From positions 3,968,001 to 4,032,000 of the forward strand of contig NZ_JAUSWW010000001.1 of the NCBI RefSeq assembly GCF_030815415.1: 64,000 nt of DNA, written 5' to 3'. The translations under genes and the position numbers were made by a program. Of this stretch, positions 25,371 to 34,844 are shown piece after piece. Within the stretch, counting starts at the first letter, position 1. Every line of letters starts with the position of its first letter. This DNA is from Streptomyces canus (GTDB lineage Bacteria; Actinomycetota; Actinomycetes; Streptomycetales; Streptomycetaceae). The notes under the pieces were generated by a model. That model was given only the letters and a program-made list of their open reading frames with translations. It had not been told where the DNA came from and did no database searches.

Positions 25371-26486
25371 TTACGCGGGCCCGCCCGCGCGCCGCGTCAG
25401 CAGCCAGGGCTCCACCACGCCCAGGCCACGCACCGGCCGCTGCCACATCGGCTGGAGCGCGAAGCGGTACGTCGGCGGCTCCTCGCCCTCCTTCTCGGCG
25501 GTGGCCGCGGCCTCAGCGGCCTCCGCCTCGGAGGCGGGGGCCTCGGTGGTGCGGATCAGCTCCTCGGCGAACGCGGCGTCGACGAGCACGGCGTCCCGGG
25601 GAGCTATCGAGGTCAGCCGGGAGGCGAGGTTCACCGTCGTACCGAAGACATCGCCCATACGGGTGGTCACCGTGCCGAAGGCGATGCCGACCCGCAGCTC
25701 CGGCATGGTCTCGTCGTTCGCCATCGTCTCGATGAGCCGCAGCGCGATCTCGGCGGCGACGCCCGCGTCGTCGGCGGCGTACAGCACCTCGTCGCCGAGG
25801 GTCTTGATGAGCCGGCCGCCGTGTGCGGCGACCAGGTCGGCGGCGGTGGTCTCGAAGGCCTCGACGAGCTCGCCGAGTTCCTCCTCCTCCATACGACGGG
25901 TCAGCCGCGTGAACCCGACGAGGTCGGCGAACCCGACCGCGAGCCGCCGGTCCACCATCTCCTCGTCGTCGGCGGCCTGCACGACCCGGCCCGCCGAGGC
26001 GGCGAGCTGGCGCCGCCAGACGTAGACGAGGAACTCCTCCAGCTCGGGCAGGAGCAGCTCGATGATCGGGTACGTCACCTCGGTACGGGTCATCCCGGGC
26101 TCGGGCGGCTCGGTCAGGCCCTCCAGGAAGGAGTCGATCTGCCACTCCGCGAGCCGGGCGGTGGTCTGCCCGGTCGACCTGGCCACCTGCACGGCCATCG
26201 CCTCGCTCAACAGCCCCGCCTCGACCAGACCGGCGAGCCGGCGCAGCGCGAGGACGTCGGCTTCCGTGAACGCCCTGGCCTGTCCGACGTCGGCGAAGCC
26301 CATCGCCCGCCAGAAACGGGTGGCCAACTCCATCGAGACACCGGCGGTACGGGCCGCCTGAAAGGGCGTGTAGCGCCGCTCGGCGCCGAGGATCAGTGCC
26401 TCCAGACGCACGGCGAGCGGGTGCGGGTCCCCTCCGGGGGTGGCGCCGTTCGTGTCCGCGCCGGACCCCGTGTCGTCGACGGTCAC
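25371..26486 (-). CDS. cya: Class III adenylate cyclase Cya
   Basis: 371 aa. Residues about 20-170 resemble the adenylate-cyclase regulatory domain seen in mycobacterial Rv1264 (RYTPFQAARTAGVSMELATRFWRAMGF). The catalytic domain begins near 190 with VGFADLVGFTRLT, whose Asp is a metal ligand; the second metal Asp is in LIKTLGDEVLY, and the transition-state Asn/Arg pair is in TVNLASRL. All essentials are present, so it should make cAMP as a homodimer in the cytosol. In S. coelicolor cAMP is required for germination and development. The C-terminal tail is Ala/Glu-rich before a short conserved end. Confidence 0.95.
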   Translation of the reverse strand: MTVDDTGSGADTNGATPGGDPHPLAVRLEALILGAERRYTPFQAARTAGVSMELATRFWRAMGFADVGQARAFTEADVLALRRLAGLVEAGLLSEAMAVQVARSTGQTTARLAEWQIDSFLEGLTEPPEPGMTRTEVTYPIIELLLPELEEFLVYVWRRQLAASAGRVVQAADDEEMVDRRLAVGFADLVGFTRLTRRMEEEELGELVEAFETTAADLVAAHGGRLIKTLGDEVLYAADDAGVAAEIALRLIETMANDETMPELRVGIAFGTVTTRMGDVFGTTVNLASRLTSIAPRDAVLVDAAFAEELIRTTEAPASEAEAAEAAATAEKEGEEPPTYRFALQPMWQRPVRGLGVVEPWLLTRRAGGPA

Positions 26487-26592
26487 GCCTGCTGCCCTTC
26501 CGATCTGCCGCGGTCAGGTATCGACCGGCCTTTACTTTACGTCAGGTGTGCCGTAGCTCACTCCCGTGGAGCCGAGAGAAGGGCCTTGCAGT

Positions 26593-27462
26593 TCACGCAG
26601 GTCGCAGGTGGACGATGTCTCCCGCTCCCACCGGTTCCTGTACGCCCTCCTCCGTCGCGATCACCAGGCGCCCGTCGCCGTCCACCGCCACGGCCTCCCC
26701 GGTGATCGAACGATCGCCCGGCAACTCCGCACGTACCGTCCGTCCCAGCGTCGCGCAGCCCGTCGCGTACGTCTCCTGCAAACCGCTCGCCGCCGGGTCT
26801 CCGCCCGCCTCGCGCCAGCGGCCGTACCACTCCTCCAGCGACCGCAGCACGGCCCGCAGCAGAGGGTCACGGTCCGTGGTGATCGCCCCGGCCAGCAGCA
26901 GCGAACCCGCCTGCGGCACCGGAAGCTCCTGCTCACTGAGCGTGACATTGATGCCGACGCCGACGACGACCCCGTCCTCCCCGGCCCGCTCCGCGAGGAT
27001 CCCGCCGACCTTGCGTTCCTCGCCGCCGATGGAAACCAGCAGGTCGTTGGGCCACTTGAGTGCCGTGTCGATGCCCGCCGCCCGGGAGAGCCCGGTCGCG
27101 ACGGCCACGCCGGTGAGCAGCGGCAGCCAGCCCCAGCGCGCCACCGGCACCTCGGCCGGCTTCAGCAGGACGGAGAAGAAGAGACCCGAGCGGGCCGGAG
27201 CCGTCCACTGCCGGTCCAGCCGCCCCCGCCCCGCCGTCTGCTCCTCGGCGACAAGAACGGCACCCTCCTCGGCGTCCCCCCTCGCGGCGAGGCCCACCAG
27301 GTCGTTGTTGGTGGACCCGGTGCTCTGCACGACCTCCACATCGCAGTACAGGCCGCCGTGCCCCCCGTCCCGCACCAGCCCGCGCCGCAGCGCGGCCCCA
27401 TTGAGGGGCGGACGATCGAGGTCGGACCAACGGCTGTCGTCTGAAGCATCTCGCGGCGTCAT
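26593..27462 (-). CDS. birA: Biotin--[acetyl-CoA-carboxylase] ligase BirA
   Basis: 289 aa from ATG 27462; the frame continues upstream but without protein-like sequence. It activates biotin with ATP and attaches it to the lysine of carboxylase carrier domains. The biotinyl-AMP site is GRGRLDRQW, and KWPNDLLV and GVGINV are conserved ligase blocks. There is no N-terminal DNA-binding domain, so this is a monofunctional (group I) ligase rather than a biotin repressor. It is divergent from pccB, and the likely protein substrate is the carboxylase alpha subunit at 32241-34013. Confidence 0.95.
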   Translation of the reverse strand: MTPRDASDDSRWSDLDRPPLNGAALRRGLVRDGGHGGLYCDVEVVQSTGSTNNDLVGLAARGDAEEGAVLVAEEQTAGRGRLDRQWTAPARSGLFFSVLLKPAEVPVARWGWLPLLTGVAVATGLSRAAGIDTALKWPNDLLVSIGGEERKVGGILAERAGEDGVVVGVGINVTLSEQELPVPQAGSLLLAGAITTDRDPLLRAVLRSLEEWYGRWREAGGDPAASGLQETYATGCATLGRTVRAELPGDRSITGEAVAVDGDGRLVIATEEGVQEPVGAGDIVHLRPA

Positions 27463-27503
27463 GCAAGCCACCCTAGGTGTGTGAAACGCCGCACTGCTGA
27501 TTG

Positions 27504-27519
27504 GTAGTGCCACCACTAC
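27504..27519. promoter_or_regulatory. Inverted repeat in the birA-pccB promoter region
   Basis: GTAGTG (27504-27509) and CACTAC (27514-27519) separated by CCAC, about 55 nt before pccB and 42 nt from birA. A possible shared operator; no known consensus is matched. Confidence 0.4.
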
Positions 27520-27572
27520 TCTACGGATGAGTAACCGTCCCCCCTTTTGAGCAGGCAGGGAGCCGACCCCCG

Positions 27573-29168
27573 ATGTCCGAGCCGGAAGAGATCGACATCC
27601 ACACCACCGCGGGCAAGCTCGCGGATCTCCAGCGCCGTATCGATGAGGCGACGCACGCCGGCTCCGCACGCGCCGTCGAGAAGCAGCACGCCAAGGGCAA
27701 GTTGACGGCCCGTGAGCGTATCGAGCTGCTGCTCGACGAGGACTCCTTCGTGGAGTTGGACGAGTTCGCGCGGCACCGCTCCACCAACTTCGGTCTGGAG
27801 AACAACCGCCCGTACGGCGACGGAGTCGTCACCGGGTACGGGACCGTCGACGGGCGTCCCGTCGCCGTGTTCTCGCAGGACTTCACCGTCTTCGGCGGCG
27901 CCCTGGGCGAGGTCTACGGCCAGAAGATCGTCAAGGTCATGGACTTCGCGCTGAAGACCGGCTGTCCGGTCATCGGCATCAACGACTCGGGTGGGGCGCG
28001 AATCCAGGAGGGTGTCGCCTCGCTCGGTGCGTACGGCGAGATCTTCCGCCGCAACACCCATGCGTCAGGGGTCATCCCGCAGATCAGCCTGGTCGTCGGG
28101 CCGTGCGCGGGTGGCGCCGTGTACTCCCCCGCCATCACGGACTTCACGGTGATGGTCGACCAGACCTCGCACATGTTCATCACCGGCCCGGACGTCATCA
28201 AGACGGTCACCGGTGAGGACGTCGGTTTCGAGGAGCTGGGCGGCGCCCGCACCCACAACTCGGTGTCCGGCGTGGCGCATCACATGGCCGGGGACGAGAA
28301 GGACGCCATCGAGTACGTCAAGCAGCTGCTGTCGTACCTGCCCTCCAACAACCTCTCCGAGGCGCCGGTCTTCCCGGAGGAGGCGGACCTCGCCCTCACC
28401 GACGAGGACCGCGAGCTGGACACGATCGTGCCGGACAGCGCGAACCAGCCGTACGACATGCACGCGGTGATCGAGCACGTCCTGGACGACGCCGAGTTCT
28501 TCGAGACGCAGGCCCTGTTCGCACCGAACATCCTCACCGGCTTCGGCCGGGTCGAGGGCGCCCCGGTCGGCATCGTCGCCAACCAGCCGATGCAGTTCGC
28601 CGGTTGCCTCGACATCACGGCGAGCGAGAAGGCGGCGCGCTTCGTGCGTACCTGCGACGCCTTCAACATCCCGGTCATCACCTTCGTGGACGTGCCCGGC
28701 TTCCTCCCGGGCGTCGACCAGGAGCACGACGGCATCATCCGCCGCGGCGCCAAGCTGATCTACGCGTACGCGGAGGCCACGGTCCCGCTGATCACGGTGA
28801 TCACCCGCAAGGCCTTCGGCGGCGCCTACGACGTCATGGGCTCCAAGCACCTGGGTGCCGACCTCAACCTCGCCTGGCCGACCGCCCAGATCGCCGTCAT
28901 GGGCGCCCAGGGCGCGGTCAACATCCTGCACCGGCGCACGATCGCCGAGGCGGAGACGAACGGGGAGGATCTGGAGGTGGTCCGCGCCCGGCTGATCCGG
29001 GAGTACGAGGACGCTCTCCTGAACCCCTACGTCGCGGCCGAGCGCGGCTACGTCGACTCGGTCATCATGCCGTCCGAGACCCGCCGCCACATCGTCCGCG
29101 GCCTGCGCCAGCTGCGCAGCAAGCGGGAGTCCCTGCCCCCGAAGAAGCACGGCAACATCCCTCTCTAA
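27573..29168 (+). CDS. pccB: Propionyl-/acyl-CoA carboxylase beta subunit PccB
   Basis: 531 aa carboxyltransferase. It transfers CO2 from carboxybiotin to propionyl-CoA (or acetyl-CoA) to give methylmalonyl-CoA (or malonyl-CoA), precursors for fatty acids and polyketides. The two crotonase-like halves carry the acyl-CoA and carboxybiotin sites: [13 protein letters not shown] near residue 130, [16 protein letters not shown] near 165 and [29 protein letters not shown] near 410 (written here as separate landmarks). Length is as in S. coelicolor PccB. The epsilon-subunit gene follows after 9 nt, and the alpha subunit is encoded 3 kb downstream. Confidence 0.97.
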   Translation: MSEPEEIDIHTTAGKLADLQRRIDEATHAGSARAVEKQHAKGKLTARERIELLLDEDSFVELDEFARHRSTNFGLENNRPYGDGVVTGYGTVDGRPVAVFSQDFTVFGGALGEVYGQKIVKVMDFALKTGCPVIGINDSGGARIQEGVASLGAYGEIFRRNTHASGVIPQISLVVGPCAGGAVYSPAITDFTVMVDQTSHMFITGPDVIKTVTGEDVGFEELGGARTHNSVSGVAHHMAGDEKDAIEYVKQLLSYLPSNNLSEAPVFPEEADLALTDEDRELDTIVPDSANQPYDMHAVIEHVLDDAEFFETQALFAPNILTGFGRVEGAPVGIVANQPMQFAGCLDITASEKAARFVRTCDAFNIPVITFVDVPGFLPGVDQEHDGIIRRGAKLIYAYAEATVPLITVITRKAFGGAYDVMGSKHLGADLNLAWPTAQIAVMGAQGAVNILHRRTIAEAETNGEDLEVVRARLIREYEDALLNPYVAAERGYVDSVIMPSETRRHIVRGLRQLRSKRESLPPKKHGNIPL

Positions 29169-29177
29169 GGAGCCGCT

Positions 29178-29387
29178 GTGACGATCAGAGTCGTACGGGG
29201 CAACCCCACCCCCGAGGAGCTGGCCGCCGCTCTGGCGGTGGTCCGAGCCCGCGCCGCGGCGGCAGCGGCCGCTCCGTCCGGCGCACCCGAGCAGCGGGAC
29301 GGGTGGTCGGACCCGTCCCGCATCGCGGCCCACCGTCTGCCCCAGCCGGGGCCGACGACCTGGGCACGTACCTACTGGCCCGGTTAG
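29178..29387 (+). CDS. pccE: Acyl-CoA carboxylase epsilon subunit
   Basis: 69 aa. Starts TIRVVRGNPTPEELAAALAVV, the conserved N-terminal helix of actinobacterial epsilon subunits, and ends with a Trp-rich tail (TWARTYWPG). These small proteins bridge alpha and beta subunits and raise activity of the complex. It is 9 nt after pccB, so the two are cotranscribed. Its stop overlaps the stop of the convergent GDSL hydrolase gene by 4 nt. Confidence 0.93.
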   Translation: MTIRVVRGNPTPEELAAALAVVRARAAAAAAAPSGAPEQRDGWSDPSRIAAHRLPQPGPTTWARTYWPG

Positions 29388-30490
29388 AGGACCGCCGACA
29401 CGGCTTCGGCCATCACCTCGTATCCCTCGTCGTTGGGGTGCAGGTGATCGCCGAAGTCGTAGGCGGGGTGGAGCCGGTCCGGGTCCTGCGGATCGGCCAT
29501 CAGCCGTTGCAGGTCCACTACGGCGTCGTACTCCCCTGAGCAACGGATCCACTCGTTGACCTCGTGACTCACCTTCGCCGCGTGCTCGCCCCAGTGGTCC
29601 GAGCCCGCGAAGGGGAGCAGGGTGCAGCCGACGATGCGCAGCCCGCCCTGACGGGCCTGCCGTATCAACTGCCGGTACCCGGCGACGATCTCGTCCGCCT
29701 CCACCACGGGCGCCGGCTTGTACGTCGGCTGCTCGTCCGTCTCGCTGAACCCGATGTCGTTGAGCCCGAGCAGCACGACCAGCGTGTCCGTGCCGGGCCG
29801 GTCCAGGACGTCCCGCCGCAGCCGGTGCACCCCCTTCTCCCCGTACCACGAGGAGTCGTTGAGCAGCAGGTTGCCGCCGATCCCCGCGTTCAGGACGGGC
29901 CGCCCGGTGAGCCGGGCCAGCGTGTCCGACCAGCGTCGGTCCGCACCCGGGGTGGATCCGAACCCGTCCGTCAGGGAGTCCCCGAACAGCGCGACCCCGT
30001 CCGTGCGGCCGGCGTCCGCCTCCACCGCGCTCAGGAAGTACCAGGACTCGCTCGCCGCGTCGAACCCCTCCCCGTCCACGTCGTCCAGCAGGTCCCCCTC
30101 TCCCCGACGGCTGGTCGTGAAGGCCTGGGCGTGGAAGGTCGCGGGCCCGGTCGCCGTGTCGAAGTACAGCGTGACCGTCATCGACTCCCCCGCGGCGACG
30201 GCGAGCGGGACGGCGTCGCTGACGACCTCTCCGCGTGCGGGGATCTCGGTGTCCGGCCCGCCTGCGAAGGTGAGCCGCGTCGACGTTCCCGCGGACCCGG
30301 CGCTCGCGCCCGCGATCCGTACCGGCGAGGTGCCGTACGCGTGGGACAGCCGCACCCGCACCCGGTCCCCGCCCGCGCTCAGCCGGACGACCTGACGCAG
30401 CGACTGCCGCCAGAAGCCCTCCCGGGACCAGTTGGGCGTGAAGCCCTCGCTCGGCGGTTGAGGTGACGCGGTCCAGACGGTGGTGAACAT
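29384..30490 (-). CDS. SGNH/GDSL-family esterase
   Basis: 368 aa from ATG 30490 (MFTTVWTASPQ); the frame upstream is not coding-like. An N-terminal beta-sandwich of about 180 residues precedes the SGNH hydrolase domain, whose blocks are FGDSLTDGFG (nucleophile Ser), a Gly in block II, GLNDIGF (Asn) and DHLHPNDEGY (Asp-x-x-His). It lacks a recognisable signal peptide, so it is probably intracellular or exported by another route. Substrate unknown; carbohydrate acetyl esterases have this layout. An imperfect inverted repeat lies just upstream. Confidence 0.88.
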   Translation of the reverse strand: MFTTVWTASPQPPSEGFTPNWSREGFWRQSLRQVVRLSAGGDRVRVRLSHAYGTSPVRIAGASAGSAGTSTRLTFAGGPDTEIPARGEVVSDAVPLAVAAGESMTVTLYFDTATGPATFHAQAFTTSRRGEGDLLDDVDGEGFDAASESWYFLSAVEADAGRTDGVALFGDSLTDGFGSTPGADRRWSDTLARLTGRPVLNAGIGGNLLLNDSSWYGEKGVHRLRRDVLDRPGTDTLVVLLGLNDIGFSETDEQPTYKPAPVVEADEIVAGYRQLIRQARQGGLRIVGCTLLPFAGSDHWGEHAAKVSHEVNEWIRCSGEYDAVVDLQRLMADPQDPDRLHPAYDFGDHLHPNDEGYEVMAEAVSAVL

Positions 30491-30516
30491 GGCACGCCCT
30501 TTCAAACGGGACCAGG

Positions 30517-30547
30517 GTTCCTTTAACGGTAGACAGATTAACGGAAC
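30517..30547. promoter_or_regulatory. Inverted repeat upstream of the GDSL esterase gene
   Basis: GTTCCTTTAA (30517-30526) and TTAACGGAAC (30538-30547) are complementary at 9 of 10 positions with an 11-nt spacer, 27 nt before the esterase start. Candidate operator. Confidence 0.45.
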
Positions 30548-30568
30548 TCCAGACCCTTTTGGTGAATT

Positions 30569-30584
30569 TGAGTACGCGTACTCA
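30569..30584. promoter_or_regulatory. Perfect 16-bp palindrome TGAGTACGCGTACTCA
   Basis: Lies 35 nt before the 42-aa membrane protein gene and 79 nt from the divergent esterase gene. A perfect palindrome of this length between divergent genes suggests a dimeric repressor site. Confidence 0.5.
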
Positions 30585-30618
30585 GGCGCCGCCCCCTGCC
30601 TCCCCGCACCCTGGAGGC

Positions 30619-30747
30619 ATGTTGTGGTCCGACCCCGAGAACGAGCCGCCCGAGGAACTGCGCGACATGCAGGACATGTTGCGGAGACTGGGACTCTTCC
30701 TGGCGTTGGCCATGGTGCTCGCGATGATCGTGCTCGGCATCGGCTGA
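30619..30747 (+). CDS. 42-aa single-pass membrane protein
   Basis: Begins at ATG 30619 ([21 protein letters not shown]) right after a GGAGG ribosome-binding site. The first 25 residues are acidic and helical and the last 17 ([18 protein letters not shown]) are one hydrophobic helix ending at the C-terminus, so it is probably tail-anchored. It is 22 nt upstream of maf and likely cotranscribed. It sits between the carboxylase genes and maf, a conserved position in Streptomyces as far as I recall. Function unknown. Confidence 0.75.
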   Translation: MLWSDPENEPPEELRDMQDMLRRLGLFLALAMVLAMIVLGIG

Positions 30748-30769
30748 CGGACGCCGATACCCTGACCGC

Positions 30770-31390
30770 ATGACTGATCAGCCGCGCCGCCGACTCGTTC
30801 TCGCCTCGCAGTCCCCCGCCCGGCTCAACCTGCTGAGGCAGGCCGGACTGACCCCCGAGGTGCTGGTGAGCGGGGTCGACGAGGATGCCGTCACCGCCCC
30901 CACCCCCGCCGATCTGGCACTCGCCCTGGCCGAGGCGAAGGCCTCCGTCGTCTCGGCGAAGCCCGAGGTCAAGGGCGCGCTGGTGATCGGCTGCGATTCG
31001 GTGCTCGACCTGGACGGCGAGGCGCTCGGCAAGCCCGCCGACCAGGAGGAGGCCACCGCCCGCTGGAAGGCCATGCGCGGCCGCGCGGGGACGCTGCAGA
31101 CCGGGCACTGCATCTACGACACCGTCACCGGACGGTATGTCTCCGGCGTCGCCTCGACCGTCGTCCGCTTCGGCGAGCCGACCGACGAGGAGATCGCCGC
31201 GTACGTCGCCTCCGGCGAACCCCTCTACGTCGCCGGGGCGTTCACCCTGGACGGCCGCTCGGCGCCGTTCATCGAGGGCATCGAGGGCGACCACGGCAAC
31301 GTGATCGGCATCAGCCTGCCCCTCGTACGCAAGCTGCTGGCCCGACTGGGCGTCGGCATCACGGAGTTGTGGGCGCCGGCGCAGGCCTGA
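30770..31390 (+). CDS. maf: Maf-family nucleoside triphosphate pyrophosphatase
   Basis: 206 aa. Hydrolyses non-canonical or canonical NTPs/dNTPs (dTTP, UTP or modified nucleotides depending on subgroup) to the monophosphate. The N-terminal [16 protein letters not shown] is the Maf phosphate-binding signature, and [17 protein letters not shown] and GHCIYD are conserved active-site blocks; the C-terminus contains [19 protein letters not shown]. Length is normal. Its last 32 nt overlap tail-to-tail with the convergent membrane-protein gene. Confidence 0.93.
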   Translation: MTDQPRRRLVLASQSPARLNLLRQAGLTPEVLVSGVDEDAVTAPTPADLALALAEAKASVVSAKPEVKGALVIGCDSVLDLDGEALGKPADQEEATARWKAMRGRAGTLQTGHCIYDTVTGRYVSGVASTVVRFGEPTDEEIAAYVASGEPLYVAGAFTLDGRSAPFIEGIEGDHGNVIGISLPLVRKLLARLGVGITELWAPAQA

Positions 31391-31877
31391 CCGGGCTCAC
31401 GTCGTCCCCCTCGGGGGCCTCCGGGCCCGCCCTGGGCCCCTCCGGGTCCCCCTGGGGGACGTCCGGCTTCGCGTCGGCGGGCTCCTGGGGACGGTCGTAC
31501 GTCATCAGGAGCAGCACTATGAGGCCGAGCACGGCCACCATGAACACGAACTCGGGCCAGCCCAGCAGCCCCCACGCGAACGCGCCCAGCAGTGCGTGCA
31601 CCACCGCCGCGCTGATCAGCAGGACACGCCCGAGGCCGGCCGGCGGACGGTTCCGCAACGCCACGAGCAGCGCGACCACGCCGCACAGCGCGAAGTAGAG
31701 ACCGAAGACAATGCCGCCGATCTTCGACGACAGCGACATCACGTCCGGGTCCAGTCCCGCCAGGGACATGTCCTGCCGGTCCACGACCACACCCATGAAC
31801 CACTGCACCGCCGCGATACCGAGCGCCTCGACGAAGAGCACGACCGCCACGATCCACGCCACCGGTCTACGCACCAC
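31359..31877 (-). CDS. Four-helix integral membrane protein
   Basis: 172 aa. Hydrophobic helices at about 8-30, 52-72, 83-104 and 107-125, followed by a hydrophilic Pro/Asp/Glu/Ala-rich cytosolic tail. It has no recognisable enzyme motif. The tail is encoded in the 32 nt overlapping the 3' end of maf, and its repetitive Pro-Glu-Gly composition may simply reflect that shared sequence. Family members sit between maf and the carboxylase alpha-subunit gene in Streptomyces. Function unknown. Confidence 0.82.
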   Translation of the reverse strand: MVRRPVAWIVAVVLFVEALGIAAVQWFMGVVVDRQDMSLAGLDPDVMSLSSKIGGIVFGLYFALCGVVALLVALRNRPPAGLGRVLLISAAVVHALLGAFAWGLLGWPEFVFMVAVLGLIVLLLMTYDRPQEPADAKPDVPQGDPEGPRAGPEAPEGDDVSPVRPAPAPTTP

Positions 31878-32240
31878 CGGCCCCCACCCACTCTCAAGCC
31901 GAGCTCTTGTTACCTCAAGTACGTTCGATACACGCGAACGCTACTAACGGGTAAACCGTGGGACAAGGGTTCTACGGAGGGCAAAGAATCATTGGGCCAT
32001 TCGTAGGGACTCCACAAAGAAAGCGAGTGGTCCGCAGCACGCTCTCACAGAGACCTTGGCCACAGAGGAGGGCTAGGGTTTCCCGGAGGAGTCCTGCGTA
32101 CCGAGGTGCGACAAGGGATTTCGCGGGTCGAGCGAGCCTCGAATCACGCTCCGTGTGGGCAAGCTCACCATTGGGGACGGGTCGAAGTGCCGTGTCGGCA
32201 GTCCCTAAACTCGGCTTGTTTCAAGGAGGGAGCCTCAATC
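31878..32240. promoter_or_regulatory. 363-nt intergenic region upstream of accA2
   Basis: No gene is visible here. The left part has an inverted repeat CGTTCG-N7-CGAACG at 31922-31940 close to the divergent membrane-protein gene. The right part holds a possible -10 (TAAACT, 32206-32211) without a clear -35 and the strong ribosome-binding site AAGGAGGGA at 32223-32231 for accA2. The middle 200 nt is less GC-rich than the surroundings and may be a long untranslated leader. Confidence 0.5.
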
Positions 32241-34013
32241 GTGCGCAAGGTGCTCATCGCCAACCGTGGCGAAATCGCTGTCCGCGTTGCCCGGGCCTGC
32301 CGGGATGCCGGCATCGCGAGCGTGGCCGTGTACGCCGACCCGGATCGGGACGCTCTGCATGTCCGCGCCGCGGATGAGGCGTTCGCCCTGGGTGGTGACA
32401 CCCCGGCAACGAGCTACCTGGACATCGAGAAGGTCCTGAACGCGGCGCGCGAGTCGGGTGCTGACGCCATCCATCCGGGCTACGGATTCCTGTCCGAGAA
32501 CGCCGAGTTCGCTCAGGCGGTTCTGGACGCGGACCTGATCTGGATCGGGCCGCCCCCGCAGGCCATCCGCGACCTGGGCGACAAGGTGGCCGCCCGGCAC
32601 ATCGCGCAGCGCGCGGGCGCCCCGCTGGTCGCCGGTACGCCGGACCCGGTCTCCGGTGCGGAGGAGGTCGTCGCCTTCGCCGAGGAGCACGGTCTGCCGA
32701 TCGCCATCAAGGCCGCCTTCGGTGGTGGCGGTCGCGGTCTGAAGGTCGCCCGCACCCTCGAAGAGGTGCCGGAGCTCTACGACTCGGCGGTCCGTGAGGC
32801 CGTCGCCGCGTTCGGCCGCGGCGAGTGCTTCGTCGAGCGCTACCTGGACAAGCCGCGGCACGTGGAGACGCAGTGCCTGGCCGACCAGCACGGCAACGTG
32901 GTCGTCGTCTCCACCCGTGACTGCTCGCTGCAGCGCCGCCACCAGAAGCTGGTCGAGGAGGCCCCCGCGCCCTTCCTCTCCGACGCCCAGGTCGCCGAGC
33001 TGTACGCCTCCTCGAAGGCCATCCTCAAGGAGGCCGGCTACGTCGGCGCCGGCACCGTTGAGTTCCTGGTCGGCGTCGACGGCACGATCTCCTTCCTGGA
33101 GGTCAACACCCGTCTCCAGGTGGAGCACCCGGTCACCGAGGAGGTCGCCGGCATCGACCTGGTCCGCGAGATGTTCCGCATCGCCGACGGCGAGGTGCTC
33201 GGCTACGGCGACCCGGAGCTGCGCGGTCACTCCTTCGAGTTCCGTATCAACGGCGAGGACCCGGGCCGCAACTTCCTCCCGGCCCCCGGCACGGTCACCG
33301 TGTTCAACGGTCCGTCCGGCCCGGGCGTCCGGCTGGACGCCGGCGTCGAGTCCGGCTCGGTCATCGGCCCGGCCTGGGACTCCCTGCTGGCCAAGCTGAT
33401 CGTCACCGGTGCCACCCGTGAGCAGGCCCTGCAGCGTGCCGCGCGTGCCCTGGAGGAGTTCCAGGTGGAGGGCATGGCGACGGCCATCCCGTTCCACCGC
33501 GCGGTCGTCAAGGACCCGGCGTTCGCTCCGGAGCTGACCGGCAGCGAGGACCCCTTCACGGTCCACACCCGCTGGATCGAGACCGAGTTCGTCAACGAGA
33601 TCAAGCCCTTCGCCGCCCCCGCCGACGCGGAGACGGACGAGGAGCCGGATCGCGAGACGGTCGTCGTCGAGGTCGGCGGCAAGCGCCTCGAGGTCTCCCT
33701 GCCGTCCTCGCTCGGCATGTCCCTGGCCCGCACCGGCCTCGCGGCGGGCGCCAAGCCCAAGCGCCGCGCGGCCAAGAAGTCCGGTCCCGTCGCCTCCGGC
33801 GACACCCTCGCCTCCCCGATGCAGGGCACGATCGTCAAGATCGCCGTCGAGGAGGGCCAGGAGGTCAAGGAGGGCGACCTGGTCGTCGTCCTGGAGGCCA
33901 TGAAGATGGAGCAGCCGCTCAACGCGCACAAGTCCGGCACCATCAAGGGCCTGTCCGCGGAGGTCGGTGCCTCGCTCACCTCGGGTGCGGCGATCTGCGA
34001 GATCAAGGACTGA
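32241..34013 (+). CDS. accA2: Acetyl/propionyl-CoA carboxylase alpha subunit (biotin carboxylase plus carrier)
   Basis: 590 aa from GTG 32241, 10 nt after AAGGAGGGA. Residues 1-450 are biotin carboxylase ([21 protein letters not shown]-grasp loop [29 protein letters not shown]). A linker leads to the C-terminal biotinyl domain with [10 protein letters not shown], whose Lys is biotinylated by BirA. It carboxylates biotin with ATP and bicarbonate and feeds PccB or other beta subunits. Size equals that of S. coelicolor AccA2. The gene is followed by a very strong terminator hairpin. Confidence 0.96.
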   Translation: MRKVLIANRGEIAVRVARACRDAGIASVAVYADPDRDALHVRAADEAFALGGDTPATSYLDIEKVLNAARESGADAIHPGYGFLSENAEFAQAVLDADLIWIGPPPQAIRDLGDKVAARHIAQRAGAPLVAGTPDPVSGAEEVVAFAEEHGLPIAIKAAFGGGGRGLKVARTLEEVPELYDSAVREAVAAFGRGECFVERYLDKPRHVETQCLADQHGNVVVVSTRDCSLQRRHQKLVEEAPAPFLSDAQVAELYASSKAILKEAGYVGAGTVEFLVGVDGTISFLEVNTRLQVEHPVTEEVAGIDLVREMFRIADGEVLGYGDPELRGHSFEFRINGEDPGRNFLPAPGTVTVFNGPSGPGVRLDAGVESGSVIGPAWDSLLAKLIVTGATREQALQRAARALEEFQVEGMATAIPFHRAVVKDPAFAPELTGSEDPFTVHTRWIETEFVNEIKPFAAPADAETDEEPDRETVVVEVGGKRLEVSLPSSLGMSLARTGLAAGAKPKRRAAKKSGPVASGDTLASPMQGTIVKIAVEEGQEVKEGDLVVVLEAMKMEQPLNAHKSGTIKGLSAEVGASLTSGAAICEIKD

Positions 34014-34048
34014 CACACCTTGCCGGGAAGGTCGTAGGACACCCCGGA

Positions 34049-34090
34049 GCGCCCGGCGGACTGACGGTCAGTCCGCCGGGCGCTTCTTTT
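34049..34090 (+). terminator. Strong terminator of accA2 with a TetR-operator-like centre
   Basis: Perfect 17-bp arms (34049-34065 and 34067-34083) around a single central G, followed by CTTCTTTTTT: an ideal intrinsic terminator. The centre reads ACTGACGGTCAGT, which resembles operators of TetR regulators, and a TetR gene starts 57 nt downstream. Confidence 0.88.
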
Positions 34091-34140
34091 TTCCGGCATC
34101 CTGGAGGCACACGCGAGCCGGAGAGAGGGCAGGTGGGGCC

Positions 34141-34752
34141 ATGGGGAGCCAGGAGGCCACGGCGACGCGTGCCATGCGCGCGGACGCCCGCCGCAACTAC
34201 GAGCGTCTCCTCGCCGAGGCCCGCACCGCCTTCGCCACCCACGGCTCCGAAGCGTCCCTGGAGGACGTGGCCCGCCGCGCGGGCGTGGGCATCGGCACCC
34301 TCTACCGCCACTTCCCCAACCGCAACGCCCTGTTGAGCGCGGTCTTCGAGGACGCGGTGAACGACCTGCTGGCTCGTGCGAGCGAACTGCGCCGGTCACC
34401 GGAACCCTGCGTGGCCCTGGTGACCTGGCTCCGCGAGATGATCACCCAGGCGAGCGAGTACCGGGGCCTGGCAAGGGCGTTGATGTCCGTCTCCCACGAC
34501 GACACCTCGGCCCTGGCGCGGTGCAGCGACCCCATCCGGGAAGCGGGCGGCGCCCTCCTGGCCCGCGCGCAGCAGGCGGGCGCGGTACGCGAGGACGTGG
34601 CGATCGGCGACCTGCTCCAACTCACCCACGCGATCGCGCTGGCGGCGGAGGAGACATCGAGCGACCCGGACCTGGCGGACAGATTGCTGATGCTGACGCT
34701 ACGGGGCTTGAAACCCGCCCAGGGACAACGCCCCCAGGGCGCGGGGCTGTGA
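34141..34752 (+). CDS. TetR-family transcriptional regulator
   Basis: 203 aa from ATG 34141, preceded by GAGAGGGCAGG. The helix-turn-helix is at about 40-62 (SLEDVARRAGVGIGTLYRHFPNRNALL). The C-terminal domain (SHDDTSALARCSDPIREAGGALLARAQQAG) belongs to the common SbtR-like subgroup. Its ligand and targets are unknown. The palindrome in the terminator just upstream is a candidate autoregulatory site. The last residues (RPQGAGL) are encoded by the edge of a dispersed repeat, so the C-terminus may have been extended by that element. Confidence 0.9.
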   Translation: MGSQEATATRAMRADARRNYERLLAEARTAFATHGSEASLEDVARRAGVGIGTLYRHFPNRNALLSAVFEDAVNDLLARASELRRSPEPCVALVTWLREMITQASEYRGLARALMSVSHDDTSALARCSDPIREAGGALLARAQQAGAVREDVAIGDLLQLTHAIALAAEETSSDPDLADRLLMLTLRGLKPAQGQRPQGAGL

Positions 34753-34803
34753 CATCAGCGGCTCCGCCGCGGGGCGACCAGCCACACCCAGCCGGCACCC
34801 GCG
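34736..34803. repeat. Dispersed Streptomyces intergenic repeat, copy C (inverted)
   Basis: Reads GCGCGGGGCTGTGACATCAGCG, then CCGCGGGGCGACCAGCCACACCCAGCCGGCACCCGC, the reverse complement of the repeat core at copies A, B and D. It overlaps the last codons and stop of the TetR gene. Confidence 0.65.
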
Positions 34804-34844
34804 CAGCAGACACGAACCCCTACGGCGAAGAGGCGAACCCGAAC

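Noticed and set aside
28065-29849. 594-aa minus-strand open frame
   Set aside because: Antisense to pccB and the epsilon subunit gene; no motif.
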